Shown piece after piece: positions 44,528-54,065 of a stretch of 64,000 nt of DNA. The notes under the pieces are model-generated. The model worked only from the letters and a program-made list of their open reading frames with translations, ran no database searches and was not told the origin of the DNA. The stretch is from contig QHNJ01000006.1 of assembly GCA_003218395.1 (NCBI GenBank), forward strand, positions 1 to 64,000. Reading direction: 5' to 3'. Made by a program: the position numbers and the translations under genes. Positions within the stretch are counted from its first letter, which is position 1; each line of letters opens with the position of its first letter. This stretch comes from Verrucomicrobiota bacterium. Its GTDB lineage: Bacteria > Verrucomicrobiota > Verrucomicrobiia > Chthoniobacterales > UBA10450.

Positions 44528-46397
44528 ACAAAGGCGGAGTTGATGTCGAACTTGGAGTCGAGGTTGGGGTCGGAGTCGGCTCGGCAGGCGCGGGTGAAAC
44601 TGGCGGCGATGAAGTTGCGGAAGCGGTGGCGAGTTTGGTTCTGGCTTCGTCGAGGAGTTTTTTTTCTTCTAAGTAAATTTTCGAATCGTCAGTTGTCTCA
44701 ATGTACTCCCTTGCAGCGTCGGTTTGGTTTGCCTCGAGCAGCAAGAGCGCCACGTAAACAGCAGCGTGCGGATCGTGTAATTGATCGGTTGGCAATTTTT
44801 GTATAGTCTCCAGGCCCTCGGCGCTGCGGCCAAGACGAGAGAGGGAAAACGCGTAAGTCACGGCGCAATTGAGTTCGCTCGGCGCGCGGTCGTAGGCCTC
44901 TTTGGCAAGATCGTACGACTGTTTTGTATTTTGGTCGATGTTGAGGCCAAGTCGTGCGAGATCTGCGGTGATTGGTGCCTCGTTGGGGGAGCTTTCGTGC
45001 AGGCGCTGGAGAATGTCATAGAGTTTTTCGAGATTGTTGTTTGCGCGATAAAGGCGGCGAAGCGCGTCGAATGCCTCGCGCCGCATCGGCGGATTCTTCG
45101 CTACGCGCAGCCAAAGTTGTTCGGATTCTTTCTCGAGGTTCCATTTCGAAGCGAGGCGTGCCAAATCAAGGTCGCGCTTCGGTTGTTCGTTCGTCGCTTC
45201 TTCAGCGGAGCGCCAAAGCGTCTCGAATTCCGTGTCGGCCGCGTTTTGGTGTGATCGTCGAACCGCGATTGCCTGATATGCAAGGCGCAGGTATTCAGAT
45301 TCCCCCCATGCTCCGACGTGCGCCCAGCGTTTCAGGCGCGACCAATTTCTTACGTTTGCATATGCATCTGCAACTGCGATGGAAGCGGGCGGAGAACCAA
45401 GTTTGTCTGGTGATAGCTTATCGATCCACTTTACAACGTCAGCGGCGAGTCCGTTTTCGTTCATCCAGTTCATAAGCGATGCCAGGTCCGACGGATTGCG
45501 CACAGCAAATGGCTTCACTCTTTCCAGCAAAAGACGAAACTTCTTCTCATCGAGCTTTCGATAAAAGTTCAGGCAGAGAAGGTAATCGCCGAATGTGACC
45601 TCCTGCGACATTTGGAGCTGTTGCGCGAAGTTATCCCCCGCAGTCGAGTCATTGCGTGCCACAGCGTCATTAAGCAACGCGCGCAACGCGCCACTGCGGA
45701 AGGGAGCGAGTTTGCTGAGTCGATCGAGCGTGTCACGTGCTCTTGCGCTCCTTTGCGGATCGCTGGACTGGATTTGCAGTGCCGCGAGATTGAACTGGTA
45801 CAGATCGTTCCCAGGCTCTTTTTTAACGGCGGCAGCGAATTGCTCTTCCTGCTCGGCGAAATTTCCTTCCGCGCGGGCCAGCCAACCTGCAACCACGTGA
45901 AAAGCGGCTCTGTCACGATCGCTGGGGGTAACTTGGTCGAGCGCTTTTCGCGCGAGATCGAGCTTTCCAAAGCGCAAGGCCGCTGAGGCCAGATTAAGTT
46001 GACTGTCTGGATCCTTTGGAAGCAATCGAGTGATTTGTGCGCGCCACGAGACGGCTTCCTCAAGGTTTTGCTTTTCCGATGCTTCCGCCAGAATGTAATA
46101 CGCCGGTAGAGAGTCAGGATCCAGCCTCACGACCTCTCGTGCAGTCTCCGCTGCTTCGTTAAATTTTTCCTCCTGCAGCATCGAGGCTGCCAGACGCAGC
46201 AGACGGTTTTGGCGCCAGTCCCTATACAGTTTTGAGCTGTGACTAAGGAAAGCAACGCCCAGGAGAATAGCCACTACGAATGCAGCAACTAAAAGGGCGA
46301 GACGGGTCGGCCAGAGTTGTCGCTGAAAGAAGGACCCAAGAGCGGGAAATATCTGGCCAGTTCTTCCGTGCCCGGCGTCTTTGATTTTTTCCGCCAT
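44523..46397 (-). CDS. TPR-repeat membrane protein with PT-rich tail
   Basis: TM segment, TPR motifs, C-terminal PTPTSTPSSTSTPP. Confidence 0.8.
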   Translation of the reverse strand: MAEKIKDAGHGRTGQIFPALGSFFQRQLWPTRLALLVAAFVVAILLGVAFLSHSSKLYRDWRQNRLLRLAASMLQEEKFNEAAETAREVVRLDPDSLPAYYILAEASEKQNLEEAVSWRAQITRLLPKDPDSQLNLASAALRFGKLDLARKALDQVTPSDRDRAAFHVVAGWLARAEGNFAEQEEQFAAAVKKEPGNDLYQFNLAALQIQSSDPQRSARARDTLDRLSKLAPFRSGALRALLNDAVARNDSTAGDNFAQQLQMSQEVTFGDYLLCLNFYRKLDEKKFRLLLERVKPFAVRNPSDLASLMNWMNENGLAADVVKWIDKLSPDKLGSPPASIAVADAYANVRNWSRLKRWAHVGAWGESEYLRLAYQAIAVRRSHQNAADTEFETLWRSAEEATNEQPKRDLDLARLASKWNLEKESEQLWLRVAKNPPMRREAFDALRRLYRANNNLEKLYDILQRLHESSPNEAPITADLARLGLNIDQNTKQSYDLAKEAYDRAPSELNCAVTYAFSLSRLGRSAEGLETIQKLPTDQLHDPHAAVYVALLLLEANQTDAAREYIETTDDSKIYLEEKKLLDEARTKLATASATSSPPVSPAPAEPTPTPTSTPSSTSTPPLL

Positions 46398-46471
46398 TTT
46401 CGTGTCCTATCTCGTGGCGCGCGGCAAGAATTATGACTCCGCACGGGCCGAATCGCCCAACTGCAGGCTTT

Positions 46472-47896
46472 TTAAGGTTGTGTCGCCGCCTCGGATTTTT
46501 CGACCACAGAAAGATCCTCGATCGATTCCGCAACCTCCTCCCTCAAACGACGTCCCCAGACGTATCGCCCCAGCAAAACCTTGATGGTTGCTGTCAACGG
46601 CACGGCCAGGAGGGGGCCGAGCACTCCGCCGATGATGAGGCCCCAGACAAAGATCGACACGATCACTGTCATTGGATGCAAGCCGACATAATTTCCAACA
46701 ATACGCGGGGCGTAGAAGATACCTTCGAGATTTTGTATCACGATGAAAATCAGCGTTACACCAATCGGGTGCAGCCAATCACCCCATTGAAAAGCGGCAA
46801 TAAGAACGGCTGGCACCCAGCAAACGATTATCCCGATGTACGGGACCATCGTAAGGATGACGACGAGCAGACCAATCAGGGGCGCAAAATTGAGCCCGAT
46901 AAGCGTTAGAGCGGTACCGATGAGGATGCCATCCACCAAACAAACAAGCAGCTGTCCCCGAAAATAAGCGGTGATGTACTTATTGATCTCTGACAATGCT
47001 TCCGCGACTTCGTCCTTAAGGGGTGACGCGCGCAGCGGCAGGTAATCTTTCCATCTCTGCTCGATGCGCGGCTTTTCGGTTAGCAAGAAAAACAAATAGA
47101 TCGGAACCAGAATAAGGCTGAGCAAAAACCCTGTTACCCCGAGGAATCCACCGATGCTTTTCTTCAAAATTCCCCAGAACTTTTCCGTCAACGTCGGAAG
47201 CGCCCGCTGGATATTTGGAATTTGTTTTTCTACGTAAGCTTGGATGCGTTGGCGTTCGGCAGTCGAAAGCTTGGATGGACTAGGCGCTATTGTTTCACTC
47301 GGTGACGCGAACGCCTGCGGCGCGGGTGGCGAAGCAGGCACATTCCCGGTTGGTTGCGGATGAGGAGAAGGAGAGGCAGGGCCGATCAGCCAGTTTGTGA
47401 AACTCGTCGATGCTGACTTTCCGTGTACTCCGCCAAATAACCCGAACGTTTGGTCGAATCGATAGATAAGATCGACGATGCGATCGCGTGCTTTTTCTGT
47501 GTACGCAGGAACTTCCTTGGCGAAATTTGCGCTTTGGATTGAGATGGTTGGGACGAGCCAGGCAACCAATCCGCCCAATGCAAAAAAGGCAATCGCGAAG
47601 AGAAGAGCGACCGCTTTGGTGCGACTGAGCGTTCCTCTAGACACTTTCGTCACCAGCGGATCGAGGAGATAAGTAAGAATCATCGCGATGGCGACCGGAA
47701 TCAAGATTGGCTGAAGAAAGCTGATGATATTGGCACCGGTCCAGATCACGGCGCCGACGATTATGATAAGGAGGACAACAAAGAAAGCGGTCAGGGCCGC
47801 CCACATCGTTTTGCGCTGCCAGGATGTCGGATAATCCCTCATGTGCACAGGCAGACGCCCCTCTAGTTTTGTAGAAGAGCCGCGCTCGCTCGACAT
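46472..47896 (-). CDS. AI-2E family transporter (PerM-like)
   Basis: MILTYLLDPLVTKVSR, PIYLFFLLTEKPRIE, FVWGLIIGGVLGPLLAVPLTATIKVL; ATG at 47896. Confidence 0.9.
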   Translation of the reverse strand: MSSERGSSTKLEGRLPVHMRDYPTSWQRKTMWAALTAFFVVLLIIIVGAVIWTGANIISFLQPILIPVAIAMILTYLLDPLVTKVSRGTLSRTKAVALLFAIAFFALGGLVAWLVPTISIQSANFAKEVPAYTEKARDRIVDLIYRFDQTFGLFGGVHGKSASTSFTNWLIGPASPSPHPQPTGNVPASPPAPQAFASPSETIAPSPSKLSTAERQRIQAYVEKQIPNIQRALPTLTEKFWGILKKSIGGFLGVTGFLLSLILVPIYLFFLLTEKPRIEQRWKDYLPLRASPLKDEVAEALSEINKYITAYFRGQLLVCLVDGILIGTALTLIGLNFAPLIGLLVVILTMVPYIGIIVCWVPAVLIAAFQWGDWLHPIGVTLIFIVIQNLEGIFYAPRIVGNYVGLHPMTVIVSIFVWGLIIGGVLGPLLAVPLTATIKVLLGRYVWGRRLREEVAESIEDLSVVEKSEAATQP

Positions 47897-47901
47897 TTTA
47901 A

Positions 47902-49782
47902 TCACTGGGTGGGATTCGTCTTTGCTGGCGACCCTTTGGTGATCGTCGCCTTGGTACTCTCGATCTTCTCTGCGAGCTTCTTGTTTTTCGGATCGAGCGC
48001 CAGCGCTTTTTGCCATGCTTCCAATGCCTCTGGCACGCGATCCAAGTTCAAGTAAGTGTCGCCAATGTGTTCGAACACAACCGGGTCTTCACGGCCCATG
48101 CTTTTCGCAGCGCGAAGCAGATCGGCCAGGGCTTGATCGAATTGCCCCTTCCGGAACTCGGCCCAGCCGAGGCTGTCGAGGTAAGAGCCGTTGTTGGGTT
48201 CAATCTCTAGCGCGCGTTTGATCATCTCCTCGGCTTCGTCCAGTTGCATGTTGTGATCTGCCCACATATAACCAAGGTAGTTGTACGCTTCCGCCGCGTT
48301 TGCTGGATCGAGTGCAATTGATTTGCGAAGCAAGTCCGCCGCTTTTTCATACAAACCTGCCTGTTCGGCCGTTGCGCCATAGTTAAAATAGAATTTAGCG
48401 TTTACGATTTCATTGTCCTGATCGGCTTGCGCTTCGTGAAGGGCTTCCTCAAAGGTCGCTACCGCTTGCTGGGTTTGTTTCGCCTCGCGCTGAGCAATCG
48501 CTAGATAGTAAACGATCTCTGGCGCGCCGGGGAACCGGCGACGGACTTCTGCCAGCATTTTCACTGCGCGCTCCGGATCTTTGAGAGGGCCAAGCAGCAG
48601 CTCCGCCAAGCGCAAATATGTGCCAGCATGATTGGGATTAATCAGCAGGCTTTGCTCGTAGTTTGCGGCTACTTTTGCAAACTTGGCTTTAGCTTCGTCA
48701 AGACGGTTTGCGCGCTGAAGCGATCGTGCTTCATCGTCCAGCACCTGCGCAAGCAAATCATACGGCTGATATTTTTCCGGATGCTGTTTGATAATTTGCT
48801 CGAGCATCTCGACTGCTTTTCCACGCTGATTCGTCAAAATGAAACCAGTCGCCAGTTTTTCCCGCGCGTTGGCGTCATCTGGTTGTAGTTCCAGCACGCG
48901 AAGATAAAGCGGGATCGCCTCCTTGAGTTGTTGTGACGACGCGTAGTAATCCGCTATGTCTTTGAGGGCCGCAGGATCGTCGTTGGCGTGTTCCGCTGCT
49001 TTTTTGAAAATTTCGTTGACCCGTTTCAATTCATCCGATTTCGGCAATGAGTCAGGTTTGAAAAGAATGGCTGCGTAAAGTTTCCCCAGTCGAGTCCAGA
49101 AATTCGCGTCATCGCTCCGAACTTTTGCGGCGCGATCCAAAACGTCGAGCGCCTTTTTTTCTTCTCCCGCCGCAAACTCGATTTCGACGAGACGCTGGTA
49201 AGCCGCTATATCGCGCGGATTGAGCGCGATGGCGCGATTGGCATAATCGATAGCCTGATCCATTTTCTTGAGATACTTCGCATAGATAAAGGCCAACTGG
49301 CGGTAGGGCTCGGCATCGTTCGGATTTGCCTTGATCGCATCCTTTAAAATGTCAATCGCCTGCGGGAAATCCTCCTGCTGTATCAGCAAAGCCGCCACGC
49401 GTGACGCGAGTTCAGATTGGCCGGGATCGACGTTGAGCACTTTGCGATACGCCTCCAGGGCTTGATCCATCTCGCCGTTTTCCTCGAACGTCATTCCTTC
49501 GATAAAATGCGCCAGCGCCCCGGCTTTGCGTTCGTTCTCCGGACGCAAACCCAGGTCGGCGGGCGGCTTGAGATTGAATGAATCATCTTGACGTCCGATT
49601 TGTTTTATTCCGGCAGGTGCAGGTCTGATCGGTGGAGCCAAAGTGCGCGGAGTTTTGGCGATTCCGGTGTTTGTGGACGCGAAAATAACGAGCGCGAAAA
49701 CGAAACCCCACGGCGCCGAAACGCCGTGTCTTACCTGCTCCCTCATACTTCCGATTCTAGCTTTTGGCGCCATCCTCCGCAA
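47902..49782 (-). CDS. TPR-repeat protein, secreted
   Basis: 626 aa, many TPRs, NYLGYMWADHNMQLDEAEEMIKRALEIEPNNGSYLDSLGWAEF. Confidence 0.85.
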   Translation of the reverse strand: MRRMAPKARIGSMREQVRHGVSAPWGFVFALVIFASTNTGIAKTPRTLAPPIRPAPAGIKQIGRQDDSFNLKPPADLGLRPENERKAGALAHFIEGMTFEENGEMDQALEAYRKVLNVDPGQSELASRVAALLIQQEDFPQAIDILKDAIKANPNDAEPYRQLAFIYAKYLKKMDQAIDYANRAIALNPRDIAAYQRLVEIEFAAGEEKKALDVLDRAAKVRSDDANFWTRLGKLYAAILFKPDSLPKSDELKRVNEIFKKAAEHANDDPAALKDIADYYASSQQLKEAIPLYLRVLELQPDDANAREKLATGFILTNQRGKAVEMLEQIIKQHPEKYQPYDLLAQVLDDEARSLQRANRLDEAKAKFAKVAANYEQSLLINPNHAGTYLRLAELLLGPLKDPERAVKMLAEVRRRFPGAPEIVYYLAIAQREAKQTQQAVATFEEALHEAQADQDNEIVNAKFYFNYGATAEQAGLYEKAADLLRKSIALDPANAAEAYNYLGYMWADHNMQLDEAEEMIKRALEIEPNNGSYLDSLGWAEFRKGQFDQALADLLRAAKSMGREDPVVFEHIGDTYLNLDRVPEALEAWQKALALDPKNKKLAEKIESTKATITKGSPAKTNPTQ

Positions 49783-49824
49783 ACCAGCGCACGCGAGCCC
49801 AAACGAATCAGGGGTGGCAACAGG

Positions 49825-49929
49825 TTATGCTTTGTAGCGGAGGCGCTTCTTATGGCGACTTTGCCTCATGCGCTTGCGGCGCTTGTGCTTTGCAATTTTC
49901 GCTTTGCGTCTTTTCTTGAGCGAGCCCAT
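49825..49929 (-). CDS. very basic 34-aa protein resembling bS22/AURKAIP1-COX24(mS38)-type small ribosomal proteins
   Basis: MGSLKKRRKAKIAKHKRRKRMRQSRHKKRLRYKA*; not in the provided ORF track. Confidence 0.7.
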   Translation of the reverse strand: MGSLKKRRKAKIAKHKRRKRMRQSRHKKRLRYKA

Positions 49930-50069
49930 TCAGATTTTCAGATTCGCGAGCCGCGATTCAACCATCTAATCCGCCGCATTGCAACTGAGTTCTTTGCTAG
50001 CTCAACATCAAGCGGATTGGGCCGGAGCCGCTGGCGGCGTTGTCTGGTTAGCCTTTAGCGACACACGAC

Positions 50070-50513
50070 TCAAACACAATACTGCACGACGGAATTTTCG
50101 AGTCCCGAGAGACCAGGCTGTGTGTCAAGCCTGAGTTCAATGCGCTTCATCACGGGTAATGTCGCGTCCACCCACTGCTGAGGCGGCGGTTCGAACATCC
50201 GAATGAGGGTCTGTGAGTACTCGACGCGATTGCGATAATCCACTTGGAACTGGAGAACTCCATCGACATCTGGATCGCCGCTGTAGAAGAAAGTGTGAAC
50301 TACTGTCGGGGACTGGACACCGCCGAGCGTGATAGGTTTGCCACCCTCTGTTTGTTGATATCGCACTTCATGCACTCTGGCGACCCGGTGCATGATTGAG
50401 CGAACCTTGGCTGGATCAGGCATAAAACCGACCTTCGCGCGGCGACTCACGCCGTATATCGCGTCACACGCTGCTAAGAACGTGAGCAATACAATTGCGA
50501 GTGGAACGCTCAT
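50070..50513 (-). CDS. hypothetical lipoprotein-like protein
   Basis: 147 aa, hydrophobic N-terminus ending in FLAAC. Confidence 0.55.
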   Translation of the reverse strand: MSVPLAIVLLTFLAACDAIYGVSRRAKVGFMPDPAKVRSIMHRVARVHEVRYQQTEGGKPITLGGVQSPTVVHTFFYSGDPDVDGVLQFQVDYRNRVEYSQTLIRMFEPPPQQWVDATLPVMKRIELRLDTQPGLSGLENSVVQYCV

Positions 50514-52211
50514 CGGTCTATAGGGACTACTTTTTGAACATTACAATCTCGTTTCACCTTGAATTCGGCGCCCGGTTTCCATTCTGGAAATTTGTCACCA
50601 TTTGCGACTTGGTAGCCGATCTCGAATAGAAGTTGAATATCCTGGACCACGCCGGAGAGATCCCAGCTTGGATCAATTTCGTCCGAAACCCGATCGTAAT
50701 GATGCGCGGTGTAATCGTCTTTCTTTTGTTGTCCGAAATCGACCGGCTTGCCGATGAAATCCTTGCCGCCGGCAGTATAAAGCGCGGGCAGGCCGCGCTT
50801 CGAGAATTCAGAATGATCGGCCCGATAAGAACCGCCTTTTTCCGGCTGGCTGTTCGGTGTCATCACCCGTCCGTTCCGTTTCGCAGTTGCGGCCAGCAGA
50901 TCGTCGAGCGTTGAATTATTATCGCTCAGGTTTTCGATGTCGCGCGTTTTGCCCCATGGATTCACGGTGTCAATGTTGATGTCGGCCAAAGTTTTCTCCA
51001 GCGGGTAAAGCGGATGTTCTGCGTAGAATTTCGCGACGAGAAGCCCGGCCTCTTCGGCGGTTGTTGCCATAAACAAGTCCGAGCATTTCGTCGGCGGATT
51101 TACTTTTGTAAACGCTGCTGCGAGCTGGATAAGAGAGGCGACACCGGACGCGTTATCGATTGCGCCATTAAAAATCTGATCGCCTTGCAATTCGGGATTA
51201 CACCCGAGATGGTCCCAGTGCGCTGTGTAGATGACGTATTCATCCTGCAATTTCGGATCGCTCCCGTCGAGTTTGCCGATGACGTTGTGCGATTTAAATG
51301 CGCGAAGCTGTTGTTTGATGTCGATGTTGTCTTTGGCATTCAATGTCACCGGCCGGAACTCTTTTGTGATCGCCGACTTCTTCAGCGCGTCAAAATCCTG
51401 GCCGCAATCGGCCAGCAATTTCTTCGCGGCATCGAGTGTGATCCAGGAGCGCGCCTCGACCGCGTCCATGTTTTTGTTTGGCGCATCTATCTAATAATTC
51501 TCTTTGGCCCAGCTTGTTTTCACGACTGAATAGGGATAGCCGGCCGGTCCAGTCTCGTGAATGATCACGGCGGTCGCAGCGCCTTTTTGTGCGGCAATTT
51601 CGTATTTGTAAATTCAGCGCCCGTAATGAGTCATCGCCTTTCCCTTAAACATTTTGTCGTCGAGCTTTGACGGATCGTTCGGATCGGGAATTAGCGGATC
51701 GCCGATCAGCATCAGCAACGTCTTGCCGTGCAAATCGACATCTTTGTAATCGTCCCACCCGTAATCGGGCGCGACGATACCGTATCCAACAAAGACCACG
51801 TCTGAATCAGTGATCTTGATCTCTGGTTGGAGACGCGCCGATGACGTAATGAAATCATCGGGATATTTTCAGCTCAGTGGTTTTGTCGCCAATCGTAAAT
51901 GACATTCGCGGCTCGCTCTTGATCCCAGCCAGAGGGACTTCCTGGATGTAAGTCCCGTCTGGATTTCCCGGCTTCAACCCAGTCTGTTTGAACTGATCAG
52001 TGATGTACTTGACGGACAGCTCCTCGCCTTTTGTTCCCGGCGCGCGGCCTTCGAATTGATCCGACGCGAGAATCTTGATGTGCGCAAGCAACCCGTCCGG
52101 CGTGATCGCCTCTAACGCCGGCTGCAGACGTAATGCCAATTGATCGACCGCCAGGCACGACATCGCACCGGTGAGAAGGATTCCAACGAAAAGGCGAAAC
52201 GCGTTTTTCAT
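50510..52211 (-). pseudogene. M28-family metallopeptidase, disrupted
   Basis: collinear ORFs 51855..52211, 51614..51799, 50510..51469; one frameshift near 51870 plus in-frame TGA at 51614-51616 and TAG at 51491-51493. Confidence 0.85.
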
Positions 52212-52278
52212 ATATCGGCCCTCATGAAGCCAAGTACGCGTGTGATGAACTCACGACGATCAGCGAGATACTCGATGG

Positions 52279-53019
52279 TCACAAATGGCCGATGTTTGCT
52301 CGTGATGCGCCGGAGCGCTCGAAAAGGAATTGGACGCGGGGATTAGTGGGAGACGGGAAAGTCGTCTCATCAAAATCTGTGCACGCGACTAACCGCGTTA
52401 AACCGACTAACTCTGCCATTGAAATCATTTGGGCCGGCGAGAATAACTGCCATTCGAACTGTTCCTGACCACCATCCGGGTAATCGAGGTGCACGAAGAG
52501 CCGGTCGCCTCCTACACGTTTGGCCTCTCAAACTGCTCCGCTAGGTACCTTGAACTCGCGCTCGCCCTGATGAGCGGCAAAAAACGCCGGGCTCCACAAA
52601 TCGAGAATGATACGACCGCCTTCACGCAGTCCAGCTGCAAGCCGTCCAAGCACGTCCCGATTTGTTGTCGGATCGAAATAGCCGAAGCTCTGAGACATGA
52701 TGATAGCGACATCGAACGCGCTGGATTCCGGTCGGTAGTCGCGAATATCCCTGTTCACGTAGCTTGGGCCGCCAGCTAGCGCGCGAGCTTTCGCGATGGC
52801 ATTACGATCGCGGTCGATGCCGATCCCCGAGTAGCCGCGGCCAGAAAGAGCCCGACCGTGTCGTCCCATGCCGCAACACACATCTACAAGTTTGCAGAAA
52901 TGTGCCAAGGGAGCGCAACGGCAGACGAACGCTGTCTCTTGCGTCGTGCGAGCCTCGCCAATACCGATGTGGAAGAACTAAAACCACCGACGAGAGTAGG
53001 CATTCGGCTCTGCTCGCAT
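52279..53019 (-). pseudogene. class I SAM-dependent methyltransferase, two in-frame stops
   Basis: single frame from ATG 53019: MRAEPNAYSRRWF[TAG]FFHIGIG...LVDVCCGMGRHGRAL...KVPSGAV[TGA]EAKRVGGDRLFVHLDYPDGG... Confidence 0.8.
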
Positions 53020-53051
53020 AAATTGAGAAGTGGCAGTGGGCCTAAGCTTGG

Positions 53052-53480
53052 TCAGATTTTTTTCTCAAGCTGGATAAACCAGTCAAACGTCGCAGAATGC
53101 GTGTGTGCACCGGATTCGTCGTATATCTCTACTGTAATTGGAATGATCGAACGGCCTTTCGACGAAAGCTCTACGTCGAGCCGAGCGAGACATGCAGGCG
53201 CGGCACTCGCGGTGGACATGATGCTGCCATTTGCGGGCTTACGGAATTTCGTTTCCACGCGGCGCACGGTCGGGATAACGCTATCAGAGGAACCGAAATG
53301 TCTGAGCAAAAACTCACCGCTGGATGCCTCAGCGAGCGTGAGTTGAGTGCCCGCATGAGCTGTGCCGAGATGATTGAGATAGAGACTGCCTGATGGCAGT
53401 TCCAGTAGATGCGCAGAGTCGCCGGCGGGGCGAATGCCAAGAAGGCTATTAAAGGGCAATTCAGTGACCGTGATTTTCAC
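53052..53480 (-). CDS. hypothetical protein (thioesterase/hotdog-like)
   Basis: 142 aa ORF with YLNHLGTAHAGTQLTLAEASSGEFLL, hotdog-like. Confidence 0.5.
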   Translation of the reverse strand: MKITVTELPFNSLLGIRPAGDSAHLLELPSGSLYLNHLGTAHAGTQLTLAEASSGEFLLRHFGSSDSVIPTVRRVETKFRKPANGSIMSTASAAPACLARLDVELSSKGRSIIPITVEIYDESGAHTHSATFDWFIQLEKKI

Positions 53481-53486
53481 ACCATG

Positions 53487-53885
53487 CTATGGCTCAATTG
53501 GAGTAGGCGTGAGACTGGCTCGAATCTTTTCCAATATCTCATCCCTGTCCATGCCGGTAATTGGCGTCTGAAACGTTTGCCGTGCCCAATCCATCAGTCG
53601 CGGGCCCGAAACCTCGGTATCATGCGAATGAGCAGCAAAATATTTGGCCGTTAGCCATTCCGTTCGCGGAAAAAGGTGAAAGTGAACAACGCGTGTCTGC
53701 TCGGAGAACATAGTGCAATAAACCCGCTGTGGTCGAACGACCGCTTGGATTGCAGCCGTGGTGACTGCGAACGTCGGCCCGAGCGATGCGAGAGCTGCGG
53801 GATTCATCTGCGACAGCGACTCGACAGAATCTCTTGGCATCACAATCAAATAGCCCGGGATAGAGCAAGTGCTGCACGCTTCCAC
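53487..53885 (-). CDS. HIT-like protein
   Basis: GYLIVMPRDSVESLSQMNPAAL, TRVVHFHLFPRT. Confidence 0.6.
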   Translation of the reverse strand: MEACSTCSIPGYLIVMPRDSVESLSQMNPAALASLGPTFAVTTAAIQAVVRPQRVYCTMFSEQTRVVHFHLFPRTEWLTAKYFAAHSHDTEVSGPRLMDWARQTFQTPITGMDRDEILEKIRASLTPTPIEP

Positions 53886-54065
53886 GGTAAAGTGCTAATT
53901 AGCGAGAACTGATAATTGTTGGCACGCCTGCGGGTGAGAAGATGTCATGCAGTCGTAATGTTAGATTTGAGCGCGACAAAACAGAAGAAAGCCTAGCCAA
54001 GGATTGACACAGATTTTCACAGATAGGCAGATGGATTCTGAATCTGTGTCGTCTTTAGCGAACTT

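Noticed and set aside
49831-49845. TTTGTAGCGGAGGCGC as another GTAG repeat
   Set aside because: It lies in the coding sequence of the 34-aa basic ORF (encodes RLRYK) and has no flanking hairpin.
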